This document shows positions 55,758 through 64,000 of a DNA stretch of 64,000 bases, one piece after another; positions within the stretch are counted from its first letter, which is position 1, and each line of letters starts with the position of its first letter. The notes beneath the pieces were generated by a model. That model did no database searches and had not been told where the DNA came from. It worked only from the letters and a program-made list of their open reading frames with translations. Source of the stretch: Aurantiacibacter sediminis (GTDB taxonomy: Bacteria; Pseudomonadota; Alphaproteobacteria; Sphingomonadales; Sphingomonadaceae); NCBI RefSeq assembly GCF_016019885.1, contig NZ_JAEANY010000002.1, positions 124,001 through 188,000 on the forward strand. Direction: 5' to 3'. The position numbers were made by a program, and so were the translations under genes.

Positions 55758-57152
55758 ATGATCCGGACAATTATTCTGACAGCCGCCGCGCTGTCGCTCG
55801 CCGTTCCCGCCTCGGCGCAAAGCATTTCGCAGAGCGAGTTGGAAGAACGCTACGATCGCGCGCTTGCAGCAGGGTATGTTGCCCTCTTCACCTGCGGTGC
55901 GATCGCCAATGCGGAACGCAGTGGGCAAATGCGCTCGCTGGAAAGCGTCAGAGAATGGGAGCTGACAGGCATCTATCCGCGCATTGCCGATATCGCCGCG
56001 GATATGGAGCCGCGTCTGCTTCGTGACGCTGACGGGCGGCTCGCCTTGGTCGAGGTTGATTGGGCTGATGACATGGCTGCGCGCTTTGCCGAGGTTCGCG
56101 GTGACGAGGGCTGCGCTCTCGCACCGATCGGGCTCTCTCCCAGCATGCCGGAAACAGTAGCTGTGTCGGCCGAGGCGACTGAGACCGTTTCCGGATGGGT
56201 CGCGCCGATGATTGGCCCCGCAACCGCATCACGCCCGCTCGATGAGGAATTGGAGGCGGCCTTTGACGGCACTTATGGCGAAGATGCGCGCACGACTGCG
56301 GTCATCGTGAGAGGCTCCGTGCTGCAACGCGTGCGATACGCTCCTGGGTTCAACGCCAATACTCCACAACGTACATGGTCGGTCGCAAAAAGCATCGCGG
56401 CGACTTTCGTTGGGGCTGCCGTCCACCGGGGCGAGGCCGATGTCGAAGCGCCGCTGGTCTACGATGATTGGCGTTGGGACGAGCGCCGAGTTATCACCAT
56501 CGACGACCTGCTGCGCATGGCTTCGGGCCGTTATTCGGATACTCCGGGCAACCGCACCGATCCGCTTTACATGGGTGGCTCGGGTGTCGAGGAAACCGCC
56601 AGCAACTGGCCTTTGCTCCACGAACCCGGCGCCGTCTTCCGCTATGCCAACAATGACACGCTGATGGCAGTGAAAGCGATTGAAGACAGCTTCGATACAG
56701 TCGATGCTGCCGACTTTCTCGAGCAAATCGGCATGGACGATACCGTGGCCGAGACCGATTGGGCGGGTGACTACATCCTTTCGAGCCAGGTCTGGGCGAC
56801 TGCTCCCGATCTGGTGACGCTTGGGCAATTGCATCTCGACGATGGCGTTCTGCCCGATGGAACACGCGTGCTGCCAGAAGGCTGGGTCGACTACATCTCC
56901 AATCCGGCAGGTCCGCAACCGGGTGGCTCACGCAACTGGGGTTATGGCGCGGGCTGGTGGTTGCTCAACCAGAGCGAGGGCATTCCGGCTGACACCTTCA
57001 TGGCGGCAGGCAATCGCGGGCAGTATATCGTCGTCGTGCCGAGCCGTGACATCGTGATCGTGCGGCGCGGGGAGGACCCTGCTGGCGGCTCCGGCTTCGA
57101 TATCGAGTCCTTTACGCGCGATGTGCTCGCCGCGCTGAGGCAACGGCGATAA
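55758..57152 (+). CDS. Secreted serine hydrolase, beta-lactamase family (class C-like)
   Basis: A 464-residue exported protein (signal peptide ending ASAQ, residue 21) with an N-terminal helical region of about 120 residues and then a penicillin-binding/beta-lactamase (S12, AmpC-like) domain. The SxxK motif is SVAKS with Ser208 and Lys211, and the Tyr-x-Asn motif is likely YANND near residue 298. A clear KTG motif was not found; the usual place holds GNRGQYIVV. So it is more likely an esterase or peptidase of the family than a true beta-lactamase. ATG 55758 is preferred to GTG 55749. Confidence 0.78.
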   Translation: MIRTIILTAAALSLAVPASAQSISQSELEERYDRALAAGYVALFTCGAIANAERSGQMRSLESVREWELTGIYPRIADIAADMEPRLLRDADGRLALVEVDWADDMAARFAEVRGDEGCALAPIGLSPSMPETVAVSAEATETVSGWVAPMIGPATASRPLDEELEAAFDGTYGEDARTTAVIVRGSVLQRVRYAPGFNANTPQRTWSVAKSIAATFVGAAVHRGEADVEAPLVYDDWRWDERRVITIDDLLRMASGRYSDTPGNRTDPLYMGGSGVEETASNWPLLHEPGAVFRYANNDTLMAVKAIEDSFDTVDAADFLEQIGMDDTVAETDWAGDYILSSQVWATAPDLVTLGQLHLDDGVLPDGTRVLPEGWVDYISNPAGPQPGGSRNWGYGAGWWLLNQSEGIPADTFMAAGNRGQYIVVVPSRDIVIVRRGEDPAGGSGFDIESFTRDVLAALRQRR

Positions 57153-57240
57153 TTTGGAGTGCCCTTCGGCCACCTTGATCGCAACCGGTTTCGTCGCCAA
57201 CTATATTCCCAATCGCAAACCCGCTTACCCATGAGGTTTT

Positions 57241-59406
57241 ATGACTCGCAATCTCTTCGCCGCTGCGGCGGCCATCGCCATCATCGCCCCCGCCGCTAGC
57301 GCGCAGGATCTGACCGTGGGCGAGTATCCCGAAACGCGTCAGGGAGACGTGGTCGAGACGATCTTTGGCGAAGAGGTGGCCGATCCCTATCGCTGGCTTG
57401 AAGACGATGTGCGCAACAATGAAGAGGTCGCCGATTGGGTCCAGCGGCAGAATGCGCTGACCGATAACTACCTCGACATGTTGCCAGCGCGAGACTGGTT
57501 CTCTGAGCGGATCGGCGAGCTGTTCGATTACGAGCGGTTCGGCATCCCTACGGCCCGCGGTGACCGCTATTTCTACAACCGCAATTCCGGTCTGCAGAAC
57601 CAGTCCCCGCTCTATGTGCAGGATGGGCTGACGGGCGAGCGCCGGGTACTGATCGATCCCAATGAATGGGCCGATGATGGCGCGACTGCTCTGGCAGGTT
57701 GGGTGCCGTCTCCCGATGGATCTAAGCTGCTCTACAGCGTGCAGGATGGCGGCAGCGATTGGCGTATCGTCCGCGTGCTAGATGTTGAAACGGGCGAGCA
57801 TATCGGCGGCGAGATCCGCTGGGTGAAGTTCTCCGGCCTCAGCTGGGTGGGTGAGGAAGGCTTCGTCTATTCCCGCTTTCCGGAGCCGGAAGAGGGCGAG
57901 GATTTCCAGGCGCTCAACCTCAATCAGTCGGTCTATTACCACGCGCTGGGTACCGATCAGGCGGCAGACCAACTCGTCTATGCAACGCCGGACGCGCCAG
58001 AGCGGAACAACTTTGCAGGGACGAGTGAAGATGGCCGCTGGATGACCATCCTCTCCTCCACCGGCACGGACAGCCGTTACGAGGTTAACCTCGTCGATCT
58101 CGATGCGCGTGACGAGAATGGCTGGCGCATCATCCCACTGGTCGAAGGGTTCGATCACAGCTGGGACCAGATTGGCAATGTCGGCTCCACGCTTTATTTC
58201 ACCACCAATCACGAAGCGCCGCTCTATCGCATCGTCTCGATCGACATGGACAACCCGCAGGCAGGCTGGACCGAAATCGTCGCCGAGCGCGATCAGCCGA
58301 TTGCCGGCGCGAGTATGGTGGGCGATCACTTGATCGTAGAATATCTCGAAGATGCGAGCTCCAGCGCGTACGTCATGACGCTGGACGGAGAACTGGTACG
58401 CGAGATAGAATTCGCAGGACTCGGCAGTGCAGGCGGCTTCGGCGGCAGTGCGGACAGCAATGAGACTTTCTACAGCTTCTCCAGCTTCAACCGTCCCAGC
58501 ACCATCTACCGCTATGATGTGGCGACTGGTGAAAACACCATCTTCGCCGCGCCGGAAGTCGGTTTCGATCCGGAAGACTTCGTGGTCGAGCAGCGCTTCT
58601 ACGAGAGTCTGGATGGCACGCGCGTGCCGATGTTCATCGTGCGCCGCGCCGATGTGGCTGCCAGCGGGGAAGCAGTGCCAACACTGCTCTATGGCTATGG
58701 CGGTTTCGACATTTCGCTCACGCCCGGTTTTTCACCTTCGCGCCTCGCATGGGTTGAGGGTGGCGGTGCTTTCGTGATGGCGAATATCCGTGGCGGCGGT
58801 GAATATGGCCGCGCGTGGCACGATGGCGGTCGCCGGGCGAACAAGCAGAATGTGTTCGATGATTTCATCGCTGCGGGCGAATTCCTGATCTCTGAAGGTG
58901 TGACGCCGGAAGACGGCCTTGCCATTCAGGGCGGCTCCAACGGCGGTCTGCTGGTCGGCGCGGTTGCCAACCAGCGTCCGGACCTATTCTCTGCCGGGAA
59001 TGCTGCCGTTGGGGTGATGGACATGCTGCGCTTCGACCAGTTCACCGCTGGGCGGTATTGGGTGGACGATTATGGCTATCCCGACCGCGAGGAAGACTGG
59101 CGCATTCTGCGGGCTTATTCGCCCTATCACAACATCCAGCCCGATACGGACTACCCGGCGCTGCTGGTAACGACTGCGGATACCGATGACCGCGTGGTGC
59201 CCGGCCACTCGTTCAAATACACCGCTGCGCTGCAGGCAGAGAACCTCGGCGAGCGCCCGCAACTGATCCGTATCGAGACCCGTGCGGGCCATGGTTCGGG
59301 CAAGCCGACCGACAAGGCAATCGAGGAAGCATCTGATATAGCAGCATTCCTTGCCTATTGGACGGGGCTCAACCCACAGGACGAGGGTGTTCAGGAAAGC
59401 GACTAG
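57241..59406 (+). CDS. Secreted prolyl oligopeptidase (S9A)
   Basis: A 721-residue S9A enzyme with signal peptide (cleavage near ASAQ, residue 22), the N-terminal DPYRWLEDDVRNNEEVADWV segment typical of prolyl oligopeptidases, a seven-blade propeller and the C-terminal hydrolase domain. The triad is Ser566 in QGGSNGG, Asp in TDDRVVPGHS and His in RAGHGSGKP. RGGGEYGRAWHDGG is also a family signature. It cuts short peptides after proline and, being exported, probably works in the periplasm. It is the third S9 enzyme in the window but from a different subfamily than the tandem pair. Confidence 0.9.
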   Translation: MTRNLFAAAAAIAIIAPAASAQDLTVGEYPETRQGDVVETIFGEEVADPYRWLEDDVRNNEEVADWVQRQNALTDNYLDMLPARDWFSERIGELFDYERFGIPTARGDRYFYNRNSGLQNQSPLYVQDGLTGERRVLIDPNEWADDGATALAGWVPSPDGSKLLYSVQDGGSDWRIVRVLDVETGEHIGGEIRWVKFSGLSWVGEEGFVYSRFPEPEEGEDFQALNLNQSVYYHALGTDQAADQLVYATPDAPERNNFAGTSEDGRWMTILSSTGTDSRYEVNLVDLDARDENGWRIIPLVEGFDHSWDQIGNVGSTLYFTTNHEAPLYRIVSIDMDNPQAGWTEIVAERDQPIAGASMVGDHLIVEYLEDASSSAYVMTLDGELVREIEFAGLGSAGGFGGSADSNETFYSFSSFNRPSTIYRYDVATGENTIFAAPEVGFDPEDFVVEQRFYESLDGTRVPMFIVRRADVAASGEAVPTLLYGYGGFDISLTPGFSPSRLAWVEGGGAFVMANIRGGGEYGRAWHDGGRRANKQNVFDDFIAAGEFLISEGVTPEDGLAIQGGSNGGLLVGAVANQRPDLFSAGNAAVGVMDMLRFDQFTAGRYWVDDYGYPDREEDWRILRAYSPYHNIQPDTDYPALLVTTADTDDRVVPGHSFKYTAALQAENLGERPQLIRIETRAGHGSGKPTDKAIEEASDIAAFLAYWTGLNPQDEGVQESD

Positions 59407-59516
59407 TTTCCTGAACGTCGGCTAACGCGGGAGTTCAGTAAGGCCACAGGGCCGATCGTCTATAACGCTAATCACCGGTGGAGGAATCCCCCCCGATGAT
59501 TTGAGGAGACGACCGT

Positions 59517-60119
59517 ATGAAGACCCTGACCAAAGCTCTGGCCAAAGGAACGTTCGCAACCGTCGCGGCTGGCGCGATGGCAGTTTCTGCGGCCGCTCCC
59601 GCAAGTGCGCAAGACCGCTATCGCGACCGCGATGACGACGGCATTTCTGCCGGTGAAGTCATTGCCGGTGCCGTGATCCTGGGTGGCCTTGCTGCCATCA
59701 TCGCATCGGGCGACGATGATGATCGGTATGATTATCGTGATCGCCGCTATCGCGACCGTGACTATCGTGGCGATTATCGTGACCGCCGCTACCGTGATCG
59801 CCGCTATCGCAACGGCTATGACGGCTATGGCCCGCGTTCGAGCCGCCGCGCAGTCGAACAGTGTGTCCGCGCCGCCGAACGTGCCGCACAGCGCTGGACC
59901 GGATCGCGCGCCGAAGTTTACGAAATTCGCGATGTCGACCGTGAACGTCGCGGCTATGAAATCGAAGGCCGCATCGCCGTTCAGGAATATCGCGGCGGAC
60001 GCTATCGCGACTATCGCCGTGGGTATCGCAACAATGGCTGGGATACGGGCCGCTTCGAATGCGATTACCGCCGGGGCCGTGTCGTAGACATCGACTTCAG
60101 TGGCATCCGCGGCCTTTGA
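59517..60119 (+). CDS. Exported Arg/Asp/Tyr-rich protein, paralog A
   Basis: A 200-residue protein with a long signal peptide (cleavage near ASAQ, residue 32), a short hydrophobic glycine-rich segment (SAGEVIAGAVILGGLAAIIA, residues 44-63) and a low-complexity stretch of Asp, Arg and Tyr (about 65-105). A C-terminal domain follows with two cysteines (AVEQCVRAAERA and GRFECDYRRGRVVDIDF). The same order of parts is found in the next gene, so the two are tandem paralogs. It is basic overall and probably sits in the periplasm or envelope. Function unknown. Confidence 0.65.
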   Translation: MKTLTKALAKGTFATVAAGAMAVSAAAPASAQDRYRDRDDDGISAGEVIAGAVILGGLAAIIASGDDDDRYDYRDRRYRDRDYRGDYRDRRYRDRRYRNGYDGYGPRSSRRAVEQCVRAAERAAQRWTGSRAEVYEIRDVDRERRGYEIEGRIAVQEYRGGRYRDYRRGYRNNGWDTGRFECDYRRGRVVDIDFSGIRGL

Positions 60120-60214
60120 GCCCGGCATAGCCTACCAAAGCAAGGCGGTTCAGGCTGGTGTCAGCCTGGGCCGTCTAGCCATGCCCGCAATATTGATACA
60201 GGGGTAGGTTCACC

Positions 60215-61024
60215 ATGACCTTCAAACATTCCAAATTCGCTTCCCCGGCTGCATTGGCTGCAGCTCTGTCGCTCGTCGCAACGCCAGCGTCGGCTGTCGA
60301 GCTGCCTTTGCCTTCCGGAAATGCCGCGCAGGTCGAAACCGGTGCTGCGGCAGAGCAGAGCCATCACCATCGCTGGCGCCGCTATGATCGCCGCCACCGC
60401 AACCGCGTAGATGCGGGCGATGTGATCGCGGGCGTAGTAGTGCTTGGCACGATTGCGGCGATTGCCGGCGTGTTCGACGGAGACGATGATCGCCGTGACC
60501 GCCGTAACCGCGATTGGGATCGTGACCGTGATTACGATAATCGAGACTATCGCGGTGATCGCTACGAAAGCGGCGGCATCGAACGCGCAGCCGATATGTG
60601 CGTCGAGCAGGTTGAGCGTGGCCGTGACCGGGTGAGCGATGTGCTCGAAGCCAATCGCCGCGCTGATGGCTGGTATGTCTCCGGCACGCTGGAGGCCGGT
60701 GGCAGCTGGAATTGCTGGATCGACAATGACGGGCGTATCCGGAATATCGATTTTGGTGCCAGCGCTTTCCCGGCGAGCGATTACGCTGCAGGCCAGCGCG
60801 CGCCCGTGCCCTCGGCAGGCGAGCAGTGGGATGACAGCGCCTATGCCCGTGCCCGCGCCAATACGCGCACGCCGGGCGATGATGCCTATACCTATCGCAA
60901 TCCTGAAGCGCCCATCGTGCAGGCGAGTGCCCAGCAGCCCGACTATCCGGGCGGCCCGCTTCCCGGCGAAGAAGGCTTAGGCGAGGCACCTGATTACGGC
61001 GAGATCGACGGCGATCTCGACTGA
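60215..61024 (+). CDS. Exported Arg/Asp/Tyr-rich protein, paralog B
   Basis: A 269-residue protein with a signal peptide (cleavage near PASA, residue 28), a His/Arg-rich piece, a hydrophobic DAGDVIAGVVVLGTIAAIAG segment, a DRDRDYDNRDYRGD-type low-complexity stretch and the same two-cysteine domain as paralog A (ADMCVEQVERG, then WNCWIDNDGRIRNIDF). It differs in a C-terminal acidic, Pro-rich tail of about 80 residues. The 95-base spacing and shared domain order imply duplication. Function unknown. Confidence 0.65.
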   Translation: MTFKHSKFASPAALAAALSLVATPASAVELPLPSGNAAQVETGAAAEQSHHHRWRRYDRRHRNRVDAGDVIAGVVVLGTIAAIAGVFDGDDDRRDRRNRDWDRDRDYDNRDYRGDRYESGGIERAADMCVEQVERGRDRVSDVLEANRRADGWYVSGTLEAGGSWNCWIDNDGRIRNIDFGASAFPASDYAAGQRAPVPSAGEQWDDSAYARARANTRTPGDDAYTYRNPEAPIVQASAQQPDYPGGPLPGEEGLGEAPDYGEIDGDLD

Positions 61025-61031
61025 ATGCGCG

Positions 61032-61661
61032 TCATACTTCGCGTGAGTAGCTCGGCAATTCGATAGACCAGATGAGCGCCGCGCCGCGCAGGGCAAATCC
61101 CGCCAGCGCGGCCACGGCCATGGATAGTGCTTGCGGAACGCCCAGCAGGATCATTCCCGCGCAAGACGCGGCAGTCAGCGCGGCGGCGGTGACATAAAGT
61201 TCTGGCCGCATGATAATCGAGGGCACGCCAGCGATAACATCGCGAATGATCCCGCCGACACAGCCGGTCACGATCCCCAAAACGATCGCAGCGAGTGGCG
61301 CGACATCGAAGGCGAGCGCTTTGGCCGTGCCGAGCGTGCAAAAGAGGGCGAGCCCCAGCGCATCCGCCCATTCGAGCCAGCGGCCCTCCCACCATTTGCG
61401 TGGGATGAACCAAGCGATCAGCGCCGCGGCCAAAATTACCGGCAACACCCAGAAATCGCGCAGCCAGAACGCTGGCACGCCAAGCAGCGCGTCGCGCACC
61501 GATCCTCCACCAACGCCTGTAAGCAAAGCGAAAAAGGCGCAGGTCACGAAGGTCTGCTTGAGCCGCGCCGCCAGCAGCGCACCGGACAGCGCGAACACTG
61601 CCGTGCCTCCCAGATCGAGGAAAGCCGGCAGGACCGGCGGGATGACCTCCACCGTGGTCAC
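61032..61661 (-). CDS. TRIC-type (UPF0126) membrane channel protein
   Basis: A 209-residue membrane protein with seven hydrophobic segments arranged as two similar halves. Each half has the glycine-rich kink motif typical of the family: LTGVGGGSVRDALLG near residue 47 and VTGCVGGIIRDVIAGVPSI near 131. Prokaryotic members are trimeric cation channels related to eukaryotic TRIC. It starts with GTG overlapping the stop of the PepSY gene by four bases (GTGA), so the two are co-translated. Confidence 0.85.
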   Translation of the reverse strand: MTTVEVIPPVLPAFLDLGGTAVFALSGALLAARLKQTFVTCAFFALLTGVGGGSVRDALLGVPAFWLRDFWVLPVILAAALIAWFIPRKWWEGRWLEWADALGLALFCTLGTAKALAFDVAPLAAIVLGIVTGCVGGIIRDVIAGVPSIIMRPELYVTAAALTAASCAGMILLGVPQALSMAVAALAGFALRGAALIWSIELPSYSREV

Positions 61662-62383
61662 CTAGGCACCTTCACTTTCGGCTTGCGACGACGGAACATC
61701 AGCGTGCAGCCCAACAGTGCTCCTAACGCTGCAAGACCGGCGAAGAGCACCAAAATCATGTGAGTGAAAATGCTTTGCTGATCGAGCTCGCGCGTTTGCA
61801 GATCCATAATGTGCAGGCCCCACATGAAATCGAAGACCCGCCAGAAGCGTGTTCGCACTGCGGCGATCTGGCCCGTGCGCGCGTCAAAATAGATATGCGC
61901 GCCATCTTCCAGCGTCACTCGCCAGGATGGGATCGGGCGGCGAAAATCGAACGGCGATTCCTCGGCTGAGAACTGTTCGACAGCTACGGGGTTCTCGCCC
62001 CCCACGATCAGCCGCGCGGCGGCATTGCGGATGTAGGCTTCGTCGATAACCGGGAGTGGCTCGCCAGTCATATCGGCGGGCAGGCGTTCCAAATTGCCCT
62101 CCGCATCGGTCAGCAGCCAGACTGGTCGCCCGTCCTGCATTACCACACGCATTTCCCGAAATTGGGGAATATTATCAACGCGGAAAGCGATGGGGGCAGG
62201 GTTGCCAGCTGGCAGCAGCTGTTCCTCTTGGGGTATGCGGAGGTGATTGCCGCGCACTTCCTCGATAGGGTTGATCACCATGATGAGGCCGGTCACCGTC
62301 CACATCAGGATCGGCACGCCGACCAGCCATCCCAGCCAGATGTGCCACTTGGCGAACAATCGCATCACATTTTGCCTAGCCAT
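61658..62383 (-). CDS. PepSY domain membrane protein
   Basis: A 241-residue protein with an N-terminal transmembrane helix (KWHIWLGWLVGVPILMWTVTG), a periplasmic part with PepSY-like repeats (WRVTLEDGAHIYFDARTGQIAAV) and a C-terminal helix (MILVLFAGLAALGALLG) followed by a basic tail. This is the layout of PiuB/YbfM-like PepSY-TM proteins, often linked to iron uptake or ferric reduction. There is no iron gene beside it. ATG 62383 is chosen; ATG 62365 is also possible. Confidence 0.75.
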   Translation of the reverse strand: MARQNVMRLFAKWHIWLGWLVGVPILMWTVTGLIMVINPIEEVRGNHLRIPQEEQLLPAGNPAPIAFRVDNIPQFREMRVVMQDGRPVWLLTDAEGNLERLPADMTGEPLPVIDEAYIRNAAARLIVGGENPVAVEQFSAEESPFDFRRPIPSWRVTLEDGAHIYFDARTGQIAAVRTRFWRVFDFMWGLHIMDLQTRELDQQSIFTHMILVLFAGLAALGALLGCTLMFRRRKPKVKVPR

Positions 62384-62415
62384 CTTCGCGCGATAATGGC
62401 TTGGACGACTTCCGC

Positions 62416-62844
62416 CTAGCCCTTGGCAAAGAGTTTTGAGCAATCTGCGAACGCCTTCATCTCGATGGCATTGCCGCTGGGATCGCGGAAGAACATCGTC
62501 GCCTGCTCGCCCGGCTGGCCTTGGAACCGGATGTGCGGCTCGATTTCGAATTCCACGCCTCTCGCGGTCAGCCGGTCCGCGAGTTCCTGCCACTCTTCCA
62601 TGCCCAATACGATGCCGAAATGCGGCACAGGTACATCGTGGCCATCAACCGGATTGCTGCCGTGCCCCCCTTTTGCGACAATTGACGGAGCCTGATGCGC
62701 AACGATCTGGTGACCGTAGAAATCGAAATCGATCCAGTCGTCAGACGATCGGCCCTCTTCGCACCCCATCACCTCTCCCCAGAACTCGCGCGCGGCGATG
62801 AGATCATGCACGGGGAAGGCGAGGTGAAAAGGGGACAGGCTCAT
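62416..62844 (-). CDS. VOC (glyoxalase/dioxygenase) family protein
   Basis: A 142-residue single-domain protein of the vicinal oxygen chelate superfamily. [22 protein letters not shown] contains the first metal ligand His, [11 protein letters not shown] a second, and [15 protein letters not shown] ends with the usual Glu. The substrate is unknown. It shares the minus strand with the PepSY gene 32 bases downstream. Confidence 0.8.
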   Translation of the reverse strand: MSLSPFHLAFPVHDLIAAREFWGEVMGCEEGRSSDDWIDFDFYGHQIVAHQAPSIVAKGGHGSNPVDGHDVPVPHFGIVLGMEEWQELADRLTARGVEFEIEPHIRFQGQPGEQATMFFRDPSGNAIEMKAFADCSKLFAKG

Positions 62845-62875
62845 GGGCGGACTCCTAAAACTTGGTATAGCTGCC

Positions 62876-63694
62876 TTAACGTCTTGGAATGCGCTTCAGT
62901 CCCAACGCCAGGCCGAAGCCGATGATCGGCGCGGCTCCATACCCGATCAGCGGATATGGGTAACTCGACATCATCGCGATCATGGAAAAGCCGAACAGCG
63001 TGCCGCCGATGGCGAAGCGCTTTTCACGCGACAGGGGGAGGGCGAAGAGCATTATGAGGAAGGCTGCCAACAGCGCGGTGCCAAGGGCTATCGCTGCGAA
63101 GATGTTGTCGCTCGCGGCATCCACCAGAACGCGCTCGATGAAGTGTTGCGGCGGCAATTCACCGCGCAATGTCATCTGGATGGAGGCAAGGAAGCCTAGG
63201 ATAGCAGCGACGGCATATTTCCAGTCACGCTTCACGTGATGGATGCCCACTGCCGCGATAGTGAGCGCGAAGCCCGTCGCCGCATCGGGCTGCAGGAAAG
63301 CAGCTCCCACGCCCAGCAATAGGAAGGCAGCACCATAGCGATGCCGCGCGGCGAGCACTGCCAGCGCCGGCGCGGCGATCATTCCGGTATGCAAATTGAG
63401 CGATCCGAGCGGGAACCACCGCGCGACGCGGTGTCCCGTCACCGATGTCATTTCCGGCCCGATCCAAATTGGGCTGACGAGGATCACAAGCAGCGCCGCG
63501 AGCAGCATATGGCGGCTAAGCGAGGTATGCGGACCGCGGCCTACGGCAATCCACACCAGCATCACTGCCAGTACGCCGAGATTGGTTACCGCGTAATGCG
63601 CAGGCGCACCCGCCAATGTCATCCATGCTGCGCCCACCAGCACGGGTATCGCCAACGCCGCGAGGGCAGGGAGGCGATCCCGTAGGTGGGGCAT
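62876..63694 (-). CDS. Polytopic membrane protein with SEDS-like segment
   Basis: A 272-residue protein with about eight hydrophobic helices. One segment, [19 protein letters not shown] followed by [18 protein letters not shown], resembles the RWI-LG ... QPD--T pattern of FtsW/RodA glycosyltransferases. But the protein is much shorter and the catalytic aspartate loop of RodA is not evident. It may be a diverged half-size relative or a chance likeness. Its ATG shares a base with the lpdA stop (TGATG), so it is translated with dihydrolipoyl dehydrogenase. Confidence 0.6.
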   Translation of the reverse strand: MPHLRDRLPALAALAIPVLVGAAWMTLAGAPAHYAVTNLGVLAVMLVWIAVGRGPHTSLSRHMLLAALLVILVSPIWIGPEMTSVTGHRVARWFPLGSLNLHTGMIAAPALAVLAARHRYGAAFLLLGVGAAFLQPDAATGFALTIAAVGIHHVKRDWKYAVAAILGFLASIQMTLRGELPPQHFIERVLVDAASDNIFAAIALGTALLAAFLIMLFALPLSREKRFAIGGTLFGFSMIAMMSSYPYPLIGYGAAPIIGFGLALGLKRIPRR

Positions 63695-64000
63695 CAGATA
63701 TGGATCGGCTTGCCCTGTACGCCCATCGCGGCTTCCTTCAGCGCCTCGGCATGGGTCGGGTGCGCGTGACAGGTGTAGGCGATGTCTTCGCTCGTCGCGC
63801 CGAATTCCAAGGCGAGCGCTGCTTCGGCGATCATCGTTCCTGCGACAGACGCAATGGCCCAGATGCCCAGCACGCGGTCGCTTTCAGCTTCGGCGATGAC
63901 TTTGACCAGGCCATCGGGCTCATGATTGGTCTTCGCGCGGCTATTCGCCATCATCGGGAACTTGCTCGTTTTGATGGCCTTCTTGTCGCCGCCCATCTTC
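63694..64000 (-). CDS. lpdA: Dihydrolipoyl dehydrogenase, C-terminal part
   Basis: The last ~102 residues of the E3 flavoprotein that reoxidises lipoamide in 2-oxo acid dehydrogenase complexes. Only the dimerisation domain is in the window: FPMMANSRAKTNHEPDGLVKV, then GATSEDIAYTCHAHPTHAEALKEAAM with the catalytic His-x-x-x-x-Glu motif HPTHAE. The frame runs on past the end of the window, where the FAD and NAD domains must lie. Its stop is coupled to the following membrane-protein gene. Confidence 0.9.
   Translation of the reverse strand, partial: KMGGDKKAIKTSKFPMMANSRAKTNHEPDGLVKVIAEAESDRVLGIWAIASVAGTMIAEAALALEFGATSEDIAYTCHAHPTHAEALKEAAMGVQGKPIHI

Noticed and set aside
59683-60087. Frames within the R/D/Y-rich gene rich in Ile, Ala and Met
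   Set aside because: They arise from the repeat-like codons of the exported protein in other frames and have no independent start signal.

Overview
The window looks like a chromosomal segment of a high-GC alphaproteobacterium of the order Sphingomonadales, most likely Erythrobacteraceae. This is an inference from gene content and order: secY-adk-rpsM-rpsK-rpoA-rplQ without rpsD, a very long RG-rich S5, O-succinylhomoserine sulfhydrylase MetZ, and many secreted S9, M14 and M1 peptidases typical of oligotrophic marine sphingomonads. No species can be named from the sequence alone.

Layout. 1-8.4 kb holds housekeeping and metabolic genes: the end of egtD (ergothioneine), a DUF5996 gene, a membrane retropepsin, an oligosaccharide flippase, tRNA-Gln, a YghU-type glutathione enzyme, topoisomerase IB, the tRNA hydroxylase trhO with a GST, and ilvE. 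8.4-10.2 kb holds a small zinc-ribbon membrane protein, a compact structured locus with an 18-codon ORF behind a 15-nt Shine-Dalgarno match, and two paralogous lipoproteins. 10.2-17.9 kb carries tlyA, tspO, a ubiK-like gene, recO, leuB, a GT2-GtrA fusion, a PMT-type mannosyltransferase and metZ. 18-30.7 kb is dominated by exported or membrane peptidases: a tandem pair of S9 peptidases, an M14 carboxypeptidase, MtfA and an M1-like lipoprotein. It also holds apaG, a LysR regulator, a GNAT enzyme and a secreted PPC-like protein.

31-34.3 kb is an accessory island. It begins with an HTH-type gene in a very GC-rich setting. It then becomes visibly AT-richer, with a two-gene minus-strand unit: a PD-(D/E)XK-like protein bearing a QxxxY motif, followed by a three-helix membrane protein. 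Degenerate small ORFs follow. This pair is the best candidate in the window for an undescribed, possibly defensive, system.

34.7-55.6 kb is the continuous str / S10 / spc / alpha ribosomal superoperon: rpsL, rpsG, fusA, tuf, rpsJ, then rplC to rplO, secY, adk, rpsM, rpsK, rpoA, rplQ. An SRPBCC-domain gene is inserted between adk and rpsM. The superoperon has clear internal promoters (before rpsJ and rpsM), a strong terminator after tuf, and long structured spacers (rpsL-rpsG, tuf-rpsJ, rpsJ-rplC) that look regulatory. S12 has Arg at position 88, a change known to give streptomycin resistance in other bacteria. S5, L3 and S17 carry unusual disordered extensions.

55.7-64 kb returns to exported hydrolases (a class-C-like serine hydrolase and a prolyl oligopeptidase) and a pair of Arg/Asp/Tyr-rich secreted paralogs. 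A minus-strand run follows: a TRIC-type channel, a PepSY membrane protein, a VOC protein, a membrane protein with weak SEDS-like features, and the 3' end of lpdA. Palindromic intergenic repeats occur at 14.9, 55.0 and 55.6 kb and a different hairpin block at 22.6 kb. No CRISPR array, integrase, insertion sequence or rRNA operon was seen.
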